From Rotaria macrura (Eukaryota; Rotifera; Eurotatoria; Philodinida; Philodinidae): a DNA stretch of 64,000 nt. A model generated the notes under the pieces. The model was not told where the DNA came from. It saw only the letters and a list, made by a program, of their open reading frames with translations, and did not search any database. The position numbers and the translations under genes are program-made. Numbering within the stretch: position 1 is the stretch's first letter; each line of letters starts with the position of its first letter. The stretch spans positions 1 to 64,000 of the forward strand of contig OENT01000165.1 in assembly GCA_900239685.1 (NCBI GenBank). Reading direction: 5' to 3'. Below, piece after piece: positions 1 through 12,344 of this stretch.

Positions 1-74
1 ACGGAATACTGCTTCCACGTTCCTGGGGGATCCGGCGAGATCCGGCCCGGATTTCTTGACTTGGGTATGAGACT
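1..74. repeat. Edge of a repeat sharing a motif with the hAT-like copies
   Basis: The first bases contain CGGAATACTGCTTC (2-15). The same 14 bases occur inverted inside the hAT-like copy at about 20239-20252, and a close direct form (AATACTGCTTCCA) is at 20361-20373. The stretch is GC-richer than its surroundings, with repeated CCGG-type words. It is cut by the window edge, so neither its length nor its family can be stated. Confidence 0.35.
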
Positions 75-615
75 ATAAATGAAAATCAAGTTCGAAAAGA
101 AATAATCATTTATTTTTAAAATTAATTTTTTTAGGTGATAAAAATCATTGGGACTTCTACCTGAGCCCTATCACCAATAACCCATCTTATAGACATGAAT
201 TAATATTCGACCAGTAGAAATTATTCGCTGAGACAAGGCCTGCTGAAACGATTAAGTAGAAAATCCTTTTAAAAGCATGGTTAATTTTTCCGGAAAAACG
301 AATTTCGGCTCAAAATAAATGTACAAAAACTTATTGTCATAAAGTAAATAAGTAGATTTTAGGACAGATTTTAATGTATTTCTTTCGAAATCTCTAAACT
401 CATTTTCTAATGCCTGCCAAATTTTCTAAGAATTTAGGGACTTTTTGGAGGAAGTCGAGTAGCAAGAGAATGAAATTGGAACATATATGGGGCACTACCA
501 TATGTGAGGCACTTACAAGTCACTTAAACAATTACACCTTTTATACTCCCTGTAAACCCTCTTATAAATCCCCAGGGACTCCCTGTCGTGATTCCTGGTT
601 TTTTTATGAGGGGCT
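75..615 (+). repeat. Dispersed repeat family, copy A
   Basis: This stretch matches 37415-37885 in the same orientation, in order and with moderate divergence. Shared blocks include GAAAATCAAGTT, TTGGGACTTCTNCCTGAG, GCTGAAAC followed by GATTAAGTAGAA, TGTGAGGCACTTA and AAATCCCCAGGGACTCCCTG. The two copies differ by many substitutions and indels, so the family is not recent. No protein is encoded: the 91-codon frame at 410-685 lies partly inside the repeat and has no counterpart in the other copy. Class unknown; a non-autonomous element or SINE-like repeat is possible. Confidence 0.65.
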
Positions 616-697
616 CTCTAAGAATTCAATAAGGATTTCTCGATTAACGTACATTGAAGTCATGCACGGTATTCGATTTTTGTAATTTTTAAATTTA

Positions 698-829
698 GTA
701 GGGTAGGGTAGGGCTAGGGTACAACTTTCGTAGGGTAGGGTTAGGGTACGACCCTCGTAGGGTGGGGTTAGAGTCGACTCCCGTAGAGTAGGGTTGGGCT
801 AGGGTACGAAAACAAATTGTAGGGTACCG
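698..829. repeat. TAGGGT-rich minisatellite, about four units
   Basis: About four imperfect units of 26-32 bp, each beginning GTAGGGT(A/G)GGG and ending near a GTACGA or GTCGAC word. The hexamers resemble a degenerate telomere-like TTAGGG/TAGGGT sequence, but the longer unit shows that this is a minisatellite and not a simple hexamer array. It lies directly after repeat copy A and may be part of that element. Confidence 0.7.
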
Positions 830-859
830 AAATTCATACCCTTGCAGGACTCTAGTTTA

Positions 860-3800
860 ATTTACAACTGATTGCTTTTAGACATAATTTTACATACTTA
901 TTTCGCCTTTTAAAGAATTTTTATTTTGACATTTATTTCTTTTCACATGAATTTTTTATATTTAATTTTCAGATTATTTTCTTTTATATTTAATCTCTGA
1001 ATTTTTGTTGAAAAAAAGTTTCACAATAAGTTTCTTCGCCTGCATTTTTAGATTAATTTTTTTATATAAATTTTTTATATTATTTTGAAAAGTTATTTTA
1101 TGAATTCATTTATTAATATTTAGTTTGAAGATCTGTTTTTCACATGTAATTTTTATTTTTTTTATACTAATGATTTTGAATTACGCTTCAATATAAGTTT
1201 TGTGTAAGATCCTTTTGCTGAATTGTTTCGTTTTGAGTTAAATAAATAAATTCAATTCAAAGATTATTTTTGAATTTAAAACAAATACTGGAGAGACAGA
1301 GACTCGAACAGTGCCGGTCAACTGCAGTTTACCGCGAAGAAAAGCTAGCTTTTTGCAGTGATTTACCGGACAAAACTACCAGTTTACTCCGCGGTTAACC
1401 GTCGGTTTTCATTACATGGGTAATCATCCATTCTTTTCTTATCATGTGCATTAAAAATAGTTCTCTTTAAACCAATTTGGAATCAAAATTTTCGTCATCT
1501 CAGTTCCGCTTTATTAAAATAACGAGCGAAAATAAGATTGATTTCAAGCATGCATCAGAAATTCAAACTATTAAATCATGTGTAGTTGCCTACAAATATA
1601 TTACTTCAAAGAAATCAGTTTTGTATTATAGCATTGTTCAAATAGAAAAAACTGTAATTTATCTTTGCATAATATTTGCTTTCAATAGAAATCAAAGCAT
1701 TTTTATTTACAAAGGATATCAATGAAGATTGATAATTGATCATGAAAATCTAACGAAATAGTAAAATGTTTGAAAATTTATACGAAACGTAAGAACAAAT
1801 GTAATATATTTTACAAACGTATCACGAATTATTGTAAATTCGAGAAAAGTCAACAAAAAAATTGATTGACGAGGCTTTTCTATATTTAAATGAAGCATCT
1901 ATTAAGTATTTTTAGTTAGTTGTAGAACCGTTCGGTGAAAATGTTGATTTGGTGAACTGTTCTAACTATATTTCGTTTTTATTCTAGTTAATTTTTGCTA
2001 ATAGCTCATCAGCTCATTGAATTTGAGTTGATAAATTGAAGTTAACACATAGGTTAACTTCTAGTCGATAATAAAATTTGATTATCAACACTTCGAACAC
2101 GTCGTGAAGACATTTTCAAAAGATCAATAATCACTGGTTGCTTTGTTTTTCATGCTGTTAATATAAAAATAATGTGATAATTGAAATTATGTATGATTGT
2201 TGAACAAACAATTCTGAATCGTTTAGTGCAAACTACGTAGTAATATCATTTGACTTAAATGCATTCAATAGAAAATCTTTTTTAGATTGATAATCAATCA
2301 GTGGCAAATTTGATTATTCCTTTAATTCTGTTTTGTCTCAAAGCACATTCATTATTTCTTTACGAAAGAAGTTGTCTGAAGATTTGATAATTGTATCTCT
2401 CTTATCATTTGTTCTACAGAATCTCCTTAAAGTAAAAAATAAACTATTCATGATCGTTTTTCAATGCGCAGAAATACAATTCTGTAGGTCAAATTAATGG
2501 TTGGTTATAGAATTGTCACAAAGAAGGTTTGTAACACCCACTCACACCCAAAATTGCTTTGATATGCGGACTTTATCTGCACCAGACGCTGTAGATCTAG
2601 CCCGTTACTATTATTGTAGTAATCAAAGTTTTTTCTAATTATCAAACACTGCTTTATATACGGTCAAAATACTTCAGAAATATTCACGGTACAGATACCA
2701 TAACGTTCACTATCTATGAAGCAATCTTTGTACTGAACGGCATATTACGTACAATATACTTCATCAAGTCGAATCTAAACTTGAGTTTTCATATAACTAT
2801 TGAATATATTTTATGCGATCTGATTTTAGTCAGATATAATGATGTTTGAATTCTGTTCTTTGTCATCATGTAGTATACACTCAATCAAACCACTTGAAAA
2901 AAAAACAAGGCAACCACGCACTTCATGTGAAAGATGCTCACAAACATCAATTCGATCTTGATGGATTTATTTTTATTCAGTGGTAATTTTAGTACCTGAT
3001 CGATTTCTGATCTATAAAAAATTCAAAAAATAAAATGAACACAACTTTGTCTTTATGCTCGTATAGTAAGTCATATTTTAGATCAATGTATTTGGTCTAT
3101 GAGAAAATAGAATTTAATCATATTATTGATCAATACAGAAATTCAATGAGAAATATGTTTAGCAAATTCTTTCTAAGACGAATTTTACAAGGATTGAAAA
3201 GATACATAAATATACAAATTACTTATACACTCAGAGTACAATACTGTAAGTCTGAGAGAATCATGCCGCCGATGAAAGTAAATAATAGAAAGTGATATGA
3301 CAGATTGAGGCGATATTGCCAAGGCATTAAAAAATAGTAATATACTCTTGAAGAAATATTCTCCATGTTTTGGATTGATCGTATTCAATCATTGTTTGTT
3401 ATTTGAACTTATGGAATAGCTTCTATATAAAATGTCATGCATGCCATCTGATTGTATGTGCTCCACTACTACATAGTTGTTTTTTATCATGTTTAATCAA
3501 CACGGCATATTTTGTTACATGTCTATTCGATATAATCAATCTATTGTGTGATTTAAGTCAAAATCTAGTATTTTTATCTATTGACACACAGTATGGAATT
3601 ACAAAGAGATGTTATTATTAATCATGACAATTTGAATGATGCTTCAAAATGAGGTATACAAAAAAAAACGATACTGAAAGACATCCAATGCACATACAAA
3701 ACACTGATTCGAATACGTGATTAGTTTTTTCCTTTTTTTTTTAAAGTTTTTCGTCTCGTATAGAAGCTTTGTGTCGACAAAGACTTCAAAATTGTAACTT

Positions 3801-4310
3801 GTAGTGATTTAAAGTTGTCTATGGCAGGTGTGACTTTCGTTCTTGTAAACTAAATATCGATATAGTTGTTCTTCCTACTAGCGCATTATTTTTGTGGCTT
3901 CCATGATGACTTCTTCATTTTCTTTACTACAGATAGTGTCATATATCAGATAATGTTTTCAATCTATTCGCACAGTGATGGATGTGTATATTTTCTACTT
4001 CACTAAGAAGAAATTGATTCGAAATATTTAAAATGCATTTTAGTGCTGATCACGATGGTAAGTTAAAACAACCGAAAAAAAAAATATACACATATGACTA
4101 ATATACTTGCTTACTTATTTAACTACGCAGATACCTTGCCTTAGGAGTTAAAAAGTACATTTTTTGTATTGATCAAGTATACCAACCCATACTACCGTTG
4201 GTATATAAGAGATCAGATTTTTCATTCTTATTTTTCTTATATAAAATATTTCAATATCGAAGTCAATTTCAGTAAGAAAATTAATATCAACTACGAACCT
4301 AGAACCAAGC
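860..4310. other. Gene-poor AT-rich interval
   Basis: Only short frames are present (82-86 codons at 1477-1725 and 3035-3295, others shorter). Their composition is random-looking and AT-driven, with no recognised motif and no matching splice context. I see no gene or RNA here apart from the short inverted repeat near 1.3 kb. The last 150 bases presumably hold the promoter and 5'UTR of the threonine lyase. Confidence 0.5.
1308..1412. repeat. Short imperfect inverted repeat
   Basis: The left side has CAGTGCCGGTC and TTTACCGCG; the right side has CCGCGGTTAACCG. The arms face each other across about 50 bp and are GC-richer than the surroundings. This could be a tiny decayed transposon or only a hairpin; no target-site duplication was identified. 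Confidence 0.3.
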
Positions 4311-6545
4311 ATGAGTGAAAAACGTGCACAAAGTAAATGAATTTCAATTGTAGTTGACCAAAGTTTTATATATTTTACAACAGTTCGAAGGACAATGCTG
4401 GATGAGCGATTTTTATCCGATGCTGATTTACAAGAACGTCAACAAACATTAAATCGTGAAATACAAAACCTTGAGTGAATCTATTAGCCTTACCTTTGAC
4501 AAATTTATGCATAATTTTATCCTCTCACATAGCTTGTCCACCCTAGACATAAAGGAAGAAGATTTATATGATGAATGGTGTGATCCCAAAACACCTCGTA
4601 TACTACGTTTTGAAGATATAGCTGCTGCAGCCTACCGTATTAAATATGGCGTTGGAAAAACACCATGTACAGTATGTTATTATCTTGCGTGAAAATATCG
4701 TAGGTTTCGTTTTCACTGTTCTTTCTATCTGTAGCCATCACATATGTCAAAAATAACTGGCGTAGATCTGTATTTTAAAAAAGATTTTTTACTACCAACA
4801 GGCAGTTTCAAAGAACGAGGAGCACGAAATACTTTGATGACGTTACCACCGGTTTGATACTTGTTTAAGTAATTTGATTTGCGAATTTTGATGTTTATTA
4901 TTCAGGAAGAGAAAGCTCGTGGAGTAATAGCAGCAAGTGCAGGAAATCATGCTCTAGCTATGTGCTATCATGGTCAACAGTTGGGTATCCCTGTCGTAGT
5001 TGTTATGCCTAGACATGCACCGATAATGAAAGTGAACAATTGTAAATCTTTTGGAGCTGTTGTTATTGTCAAAGGAATGGATTTAAGCGAAGTAAATAAT
5101 TTAGTAGATAAACAACAATTTCTTCACTTTATTATTTCTAGTCCAAGAGGTTAGCATTGAAATTAGCCACGTTGTTCGATTTACGATATATTAATGGGTA
5201 AAACAAGACGATGACTTAAATATATATATAAATGTTCTTCTTTTACTGTGACTTACTGTAGTTTTGATCATCCACATATCCTTGCTGGTCAAGGGAGTCT
5301 AGGTCTTGAAGTTCTCGATCAAGTTCCAGATGTCGATGCTATTATTGTACCTACAGGTAAATTAAATGCAATTCATCGATAGGAATTCATTCCTTTGGTT
5401 TCTTTTGTCACTTTGCAAGGTGGTGGCGGTCTTTTAGCTGGCGTTGGTAAGATATAAATTTTCCAAGTATATTTATAATCGAATATTATCTATGTAGCTG
5501 TAGCAATTAAATCAGTTAATCCACGTGTACAAGTTATTTCAGTTGAATCTGAACGTGCGCCTGGATTTAATTCGTCAATGAAAGGTAATCGTAAATGATT
5601 TAACGTTGTTAACCTATGTAATATATAAACACATCTAAATCTTAATTGCAGCTGGCCGACCAGTGTATACGGAATGTCTATCGACATTAGCCGATGGTCT
5701 TGCTGTTTCTCTAGTCGGTGCAAATGCTTTTGCTACAGCAGCACCATTGGTTGATAAAGTTGTGAGTGTTAGGTTGGTAACTATACAAAAAATGAAAACA
5801 CAGGTTTTTAATAAGAACTTGAATTTAGTGAGGAATATATTGCCATTGCAATATTACGTTTGGTCGAAATGGAGAAGGCTGTTGTTGAAGGTAAAAATTA
5901 AGGCATCTGTCGAATTTATTTTCGTTCTAATATGTTCTATCGTATTTTAGGAGCTGGCGCTACAGGTTTAGCAGCTATTCTACAAGGATTATTGCCTGAA
6001 TTGAAAGGAAAAAAGTAAGATCACACCTATTAAATAAATCAAAATTTAAATACTCTCCTTTAATGACTTTTATTTTGGTAGAGTTGTAATACCATTATGT
6101 GGTGGTAATATTGATACAACAGTGCTTGGCCGTGTCCTTGAACGTGGTCTTGTTGCTGATAATCGTTTACTAAAAGTTTGGCTGATAGTCAGGTAAAAAC
6201 AAACAGTTTATTCAATAGAATCCATGTCAGTGTCTTGTTAATTTTATATCATCAGTGATCGTCCTGGTTCGTTAGCTCAAATGTGCAAATTATTTAGTAC
6301 AGCCGGTGCTAGTGTCAAAGATATCTATCATGAACGAGCATGGCTTAAATCGGACATGTTTTCAGTTCAGGTAAGTCAAAATTTTAGTGGATAAATTTTT
6401 ATATTCATTGTGCGTTATTTTTGTTCTTTGATAGATTCAAGTTGTATTAGAAGTACGTGATTCTGAACATGCCGATGAAATGAAAAAAATCATATCTGAA
6501 AATTATGAACATGTGAAATTTTATCAAGAGGGTGTGCAACAATGA
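4311..6545 (+). CDS. L-threonine ammonia-lyase (threonine/serine dehydratase), PLP fold type II with ACT-like C-terminus
   Basis: Deaminates L-threonine to 2-oxobutanoate (often also L-serine to pyruvate) with pyridoxal phosphate. A multi-exon gene starts at ATG 4311 (MSEKRAQ) and stops at 6543-6545; introns are about 45-100 nt. Joined exons give, in order: an N-terminal stretch with YDEWCDP and AAAYRIKYGVGKTPC; the PLP-lysine motif PTGSFKERGARN; SAGNHA; VVMPRHAPIMKV; INGFDHPHILAGQG; the glycine-rich phosphate loop GGGG (exon near 5420); PVYTECLSTLADGLAV; VEGAGATG; and PLCGGNIDTTVLGR. A C-terminal part from about 6258 (SDRPGSLAQMCKLF, GASVKDIYHERAW) fits a single ACT-like regulatory domain. 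The order and words closely resemble enzymes of nematodes and other invertebrates, so nothing suggests recent transfer. No key residue is missing. Exon borders such as 5782/5829 and 5890/5951 were set by frame and GT/AG. Confidence 0.93.
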
Positions 6546-9500
6546 AGTTCTAACTTTATGTTAACGATAAATCAGTAGTTAGAAAAATCAATTAGAAGAA
6601 TCGCTCATGTATTAAATGTATCTCATAAACGAACAAAAATAATTTTTATATCTATTCAACAAATAGATTTCTTTAAAATTCTTATCAAAAATAACATATT
6701 TTGTTGAATATTAGAAATAAAACTCATTCACATATTGAAAATATTGGTAAATTTCTAATTAATATGCACAAAAGAAGAATAAAGATCTTTTTACTTGAAT
6801 TATACTCGAAGAGATAATGATCTAAGTATGACCATAGACAGTGAAATAGATTCGAATGCATGATAAATCTTTAGACTTTTTTAAATAGAATGAGTCAAGT
6901 AAAAAGTCATGTATAATATAATTTTGAGTATTAATGAATAAATCAATAACTTAGTTCTCAAGTCGTTGGTGTGAATCGATTTTGAACAAATACTGTAAAT
7001 GATTAATTAATCACATGTCTATTGTGTAACAGCTGGGAAAACGTCAAAAATAAAATCCGAATCTAGTCCGATAAATTTGATTATTATGTGTGTTCCGTAC
7101 ATGAAATAAGTTTCAATAATGCGATGGTTTCTGGATTGCTCACAGTTTTGGGAACTAGTAGTCTGATTCTTGTGAGCTCTGAATAATGCCTAAGATATAG
7201 TTACTATAACATTTTCAATGGTTACTCGAGTAAATCAAAAAAGAGCTAATCATTATATTCATTTCTCAACATTGAACTAATTTCAAAGAAGTCGAAGTTG
7301 TAATACGACTAACACTGTAAAGGTATGTAAATATTTCATTCTGTCAATGGCAAATGTGCATTGGTCAACCAATGAACTATATTGAACTGAATTTATTAAA
7401 TAAGATAGATTTTCAACCAATTAAAAGTCTTTTTCTTAGCGAACTTCTTGTTCATATTCACTGAAATTTTAAAAATTTAATAATTAAGACAGTTTTATTT
7501 TGCTCTTCTTATTTCATACGAAACAACTATATTTGAAATGAATTTGTCATGTCAATTTGAAATAGTTGTAGAATTGTCCCCGTGTGTATTCAAAATAACA
7601 GAGTAATATTCAAACGATTTCATTCGACGAATACCAATACGACACGCAAGATTATTCTAAGTGTAAGTAAACCTGAAGATAAATTTTTAAAATTGTCCAC
7701 AAATGTTTCTACGATTGATACTAATGTCATTTTGTTTGATGCTGGCATTAAAATGATGCTAGTCAGCATTTTTGGACCTAACTAATAAATTCGATCAGAT
7801 CCTTCAAACGTTGTTCAAAATATCAAGAAATCCGACAAAGAAACACGTACTCCTATGGTGCAAATTATAGAGCTACGTATGTTATGTTGTTTAAATAGAT
7901 GTTTATATATATTTGGATATCATTTTATGAGAAAAAAAAAAACTTCTCAATTTTTTATTCAGCCAACCATCATTCGTCCTGATCGTTCTCTTTCATATGT
8001 TGTCATTTTCAAAAATGGTCAACAACTGGCATAGTCACAATACGTTCATTCTGTATGTGAGGCAACTATTTAGCCGTTAAAACGTCATCTAATGTTCAGA
8101 TGAGCCTCATTGAACGGAAGCTTTTCTTCTTTTTTTCTAATCATTGTTGCTTGATCTTCTCTTTCGCTCGCTCTTTCGCTCTCTCTTTCTGTGTCTCAAT
8201 CTCTTTCTCATACACAGCAAACGACGCGCTCGATTGACATATCCCCGAGAGAACGAATCATGTGTCACACCTCACATACATTTGCCGAATTATTTAGCCT
8301 TTTGGCCCTGTATTCACGTATATAGATACAGTGAGTTCACCTTGTTTTATGGCCTTCACACACACACACACACACACACACAGGCCAAGGGTAATTAGAA
8401 ACCATCACGAAAAAAAAACTTCGTCAACAACGTCATATAGACAGGCAAACTCTATAAAATATAAAACAACATACAAGTTGAGTTATCACTCGTGCGCAAA
8501 GAACATTTTATGAGAAGACACAAAAAAGGTAGCTTTATTACTATCTCCTTCAAGCTATATTATAATTGTCAACGTGATTTTGTAACAACTCTCGAAGGAA
8601 GAAAAAACAATTGGTTTTTTATCTTTCACACGTAGTACATTCCGATAGGAAAAAAAAGAAAACGATCAGATAAGTTTGATTTGTTGATTGTTTCATCATA
8701 AATGTATACTGTTCATATGCGTACAATCAGAAGAACATATTGCCAATAATAACGGATAAGCACTTCCCTGTGGAGAGAAACAGAAAAAGAATAACGAAGA
8801 GTAGTAGCATCTGATTGATCAAACGGATACGAGTGGAAAAGTTTAATAGGGCCATTGAACGGCAACAGCAGTTCGAAAGTGTCGAATCGTCTGCATTTGA
8901 CCGATAACGGGTGCATGTCATAGAGGAGACCAATCGGTTGTGCATATGTGTGAGAAAAACGATTAAAAAAATAACACAAAAAGAACAAACAACAGCGGGT
9001 GGTGACCATTTCAAGCCAAATAGATAAAAAAAGAAGAAAAGAGAACTTTATTTTCAAAAACTTTTCACAAATCAAAATTAAAATCTAACTTTTTGTCGTT
9101 CTTGTCTTCTATCGTTCTTTTTCGCTGTGTTATTTATTTTTGCCTAGCAAACAGACACTACTACTTGTGAATGACAATATATGTATGGGGCGAATCCATT
9201 AGTGAGGCTTTAATGCGATACTGATATTGCTCAATAATATGATATATTTATTTTTATAGAGACCATTTCTCTCCTTCTACTTTCTCTTGCTTTTTTTCAT
9301 ACATATACATATATACAACTCACCTTGTCTCAATGAAGTCGATCGTCATTGATTATTGTTGTCGGCACTAACAAGCTATTTCAAAATTATTATATTCTTT
9401 CTTCGAAATTCAGGTTGTACTTATGCATGTATTTTCAAATTTAAAAATCTAAAGTAATGTCACACATACCTCTGTATATTATTTTATTCCTATCGAATAT

Positions 9501-12344
9501 GAATATGAATAAGAATGATAATAATCATTCAAAGAAAGATTACAGATATCGATTGACGTAAGAACACACATCATTAAGTCTTACTTTGTACTATTTGTCA
9601 GGATTATGTTATAGTTGACTAATAGCAATAAAAAAAGAATCCTATGAGCCGAAACAATTACATATTATTATTCAATTTTTCTTTTAACATCAGAATAGAA
9701 GATTTCAACGAAAAAAAAAACAAAATATCTGACATGTCGGGGATCTCAAGTTTAATTTGAATAATTTACAAGTTTTATGTTAAAGATCATTTCAATATAC
9801 CAGTTGATGACAACAAGAAATCATATGTTTATTCAGTGAACTGTAAGTTCATTTAGACATATTCTCTTTTGAAACATAAATTCTTCTCTAATTTGAAAAG
9901 AACAGCTAGATACTTGTCCGAGAAGTCTATGTATTTGAATACTATCTCAAACAGGAACAAAGAACTAGAAACGCATACCAACAGATGATACTGTTTATAG
10001 AATTACTATTCTTTCTTAGACAAACAGATCTTAGCATATCTCTATCATTCATTCTATTTTACAGCAAATTGATTGGTCATTTCTAATAATTATCTTTTCC
10101 TTGGCTATTTGGACAGTGACAAATTCTTTTTCTCTTTCTGTCCCTCTCTTCTTTCTGTCTCACTCTTCATTAACTAAGTAGTTTCATCTTTAACACCACT
10201 AACACTTCATTGATCAAAACAAGCGTAATGAATAGTACAGGTAGCAACAAAACGATGACAACATGATCAAAACAAATGCCGAGTGTCGGTTCCACCGACA
10301 TAGTCATCGACGTCATCAAATTCCCATTAGAAAGAACACATTGCTAACGATCAAGACATTTCTTTTTAGTATATATGGTTCAATTGAATCAATCGCAAGA
10401 AATGAATTTAAGTGTTAAAAAAAAACTCTCAACAAGAACGGATATGTAACAACTTTGATAGTCTATATTCTTGATTTGCTGTGTATAACGTTTGATTCTC
10501 TCATTCCGTATGGCATTATATCACATCAAAATGCTTGTCACATCAACTGTTCTCTTATAATACATGGCTGATATAAAGTCTGATCTTCACATATCTTCGC
10601 GAGAAAAAAGGTCGATCTTCTCTACTCTTATACATATCGAAAGGCCAAGTGGCCGGCGATGTGAATGACTAAGTTTTTTATCGTCATCATTTGACGGAAA
10701 AAAAGAAAAAAGTAAAAAAAAAATGAGAAGTACTTTGGTTCTGTGATTATTCTTTTATGGCTATGTTATGATATGTTGTATTATATGGCACTATTCAACT
10801 TCAAAAAAAATCAAAGATGAGATTCATTTAAAAAAATGAATCAGATTAATATTTTTTAAATTATTAGAACTCCAACTAAGCATTGCTTCATACATAAAAA
10901 TGTGATGATTTCAGTTGAATTCACAAATCCATATATCAAATTATTCAATATTCCATTTCCATTCTAACCATTGAAATAATGTCAATCGATTCGGCATACT
11001 CATACTTTCCCATTATATTACAATACCAATCATTAAGACATTACTTTTGACTTTTCTTTTTGTTTTTTGTTTTCTCTTTCTAGTCATCATGACTATGGAT
11101 TCATTTTTGTAAAGAATAACAATACAGTCGGTATTTGTTCAAAAGATCCATTTTGATTCATATGCATATTTGTATGTATGCACATACACATATTCAAACC
11201 GAGACACAAACTAAGTAAGAATGATCATTAAAGCAAGCAAGCAAGAAAAAAAACTAAACATTAAATTGATAGTGATTGTAATCTAAATATGAAGAGAAAA
11301 AAAAACGACGAGTAGTAGGAAATTTTGCAATCACACCTTTTCTCTTTTAAAGGCTTACAGTCTATCTATAGCGCCCATCTTTCTTTTTCTCTTCTTCGTC
11401 CTATCAATATGTGCACATGCATGCATACATCTATTTGATCTATGTGTATGTGTTTTGCATGGTTTCTTTTTTTCCTCCTATGATAGGACGAGAGGGACAC
11501 AAAATTAGTCGCACACATACTCTCTATCTTTAGTGTGGCGCACCTCCGCAGGGTGATGACAAAATGAGCAATCGTTCTTCGGGGACACCGTATGCATACA
11601 TTGATGATCAATGTAGTATGATGGCAAACGAGAGACCGAGAAAGGCAAAAAAAATAGAAATCGACCGAGAGAAAAAGACAAATTGTAAGAGGAAAGGAGT
11701 GTATATATGTCTATTCGGACCTATCAAACGTAAGAACTGAATTGATTGGTTGAACTGAAAAAGTACACAAAAGAGGAGAAAAAAAATCCGTTAAATTTCT
11801 CTATGTATGTCCTTTTGCTTTTCTCTTCAAACGTATGTGTGCGTTCCGAATGGCTCGAAAATACTATCATCTCATCTAACGATAATGCTACTGGAGCAAA
11901 AACAACAACACGTTGATTGAGAGAGAGAAAAAAAAAGAGAAAGATACATCGTTCTCTTCTTTTTCCCTTTTTTTTCTTACTCTCACCCTCTCTCTCTCTT
12001 TTTTCTTCCAACCAACGATAGAAAGAAGTTATTTCCTCCTAACAAATCATTGTAAAGTGCTGTCGATCATTGCCTCCATATTCATTTCAATTGTCGTTTA
12101 AACACGTTCTTCTTTTTTTCTTTTTTTCGCTTTATTATTATGGCCGGGTATTAGTGGCTGTTTTGAGTTTTTTTATTTCTTAACATTAACTACTATCATC
12201 CATCTTTTGACCTGAATGTGTGTGAACTTTTTTATGGGCAATATTATTATTTGACCTCATCAACGACTATACAACAAGAAAATAAAATAAAAATAAAATT
12301 TTCTCTTTCTACATATATAAAAATAACGATAATTACACAAGACA
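6546..12344. other. Long interval upstream of the Hox gene
   Basis: About 5.8 kb with no convincing gene. Frames such as 7582-7785, 8144-8398 and 8713-9075 (minus) are low-complexity or lack any recognised motif or splice partners. Many homopolymer runs and pyrimidine-rich tracts occur, especially at 11340-12130, plus the AC microsatellite at 8357. Because it precedes a developmental transcription factor it is a natural place for cis-regulatory DNA and 5'UTR exons, but no specific enhancer site can be named from sequence alone. Confidence 0.45.
8357..8382. repeat. (AC)n microsatellite
   Basis: Thirteen uninterrupted CA units. Simple repeat; it also inflates two short overlapping open frames in this area. 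Confidence 0.95.

Noticed and set aside
4311-6545. Threonine lyase as a bacterial transfer
   Set aside because: Multiple introns and word-for-word similarity to the invertebrate form point to an ordinary animal gene.
7582-7785. 67-codon plus-strand frame followed by a possible second piece at about 7961-8033
   Set aside because: The second piece could be joined only loosely and no domain is recognisable; could be a decayed gene but evidence is too thin.
8713-9075. 120- and 95-codon minus-strand frames upstream of the Hox gene
   Set aside because: Two overlapping frames of hydrophobic, AT-driven composition, no motif, no homologue recalled.
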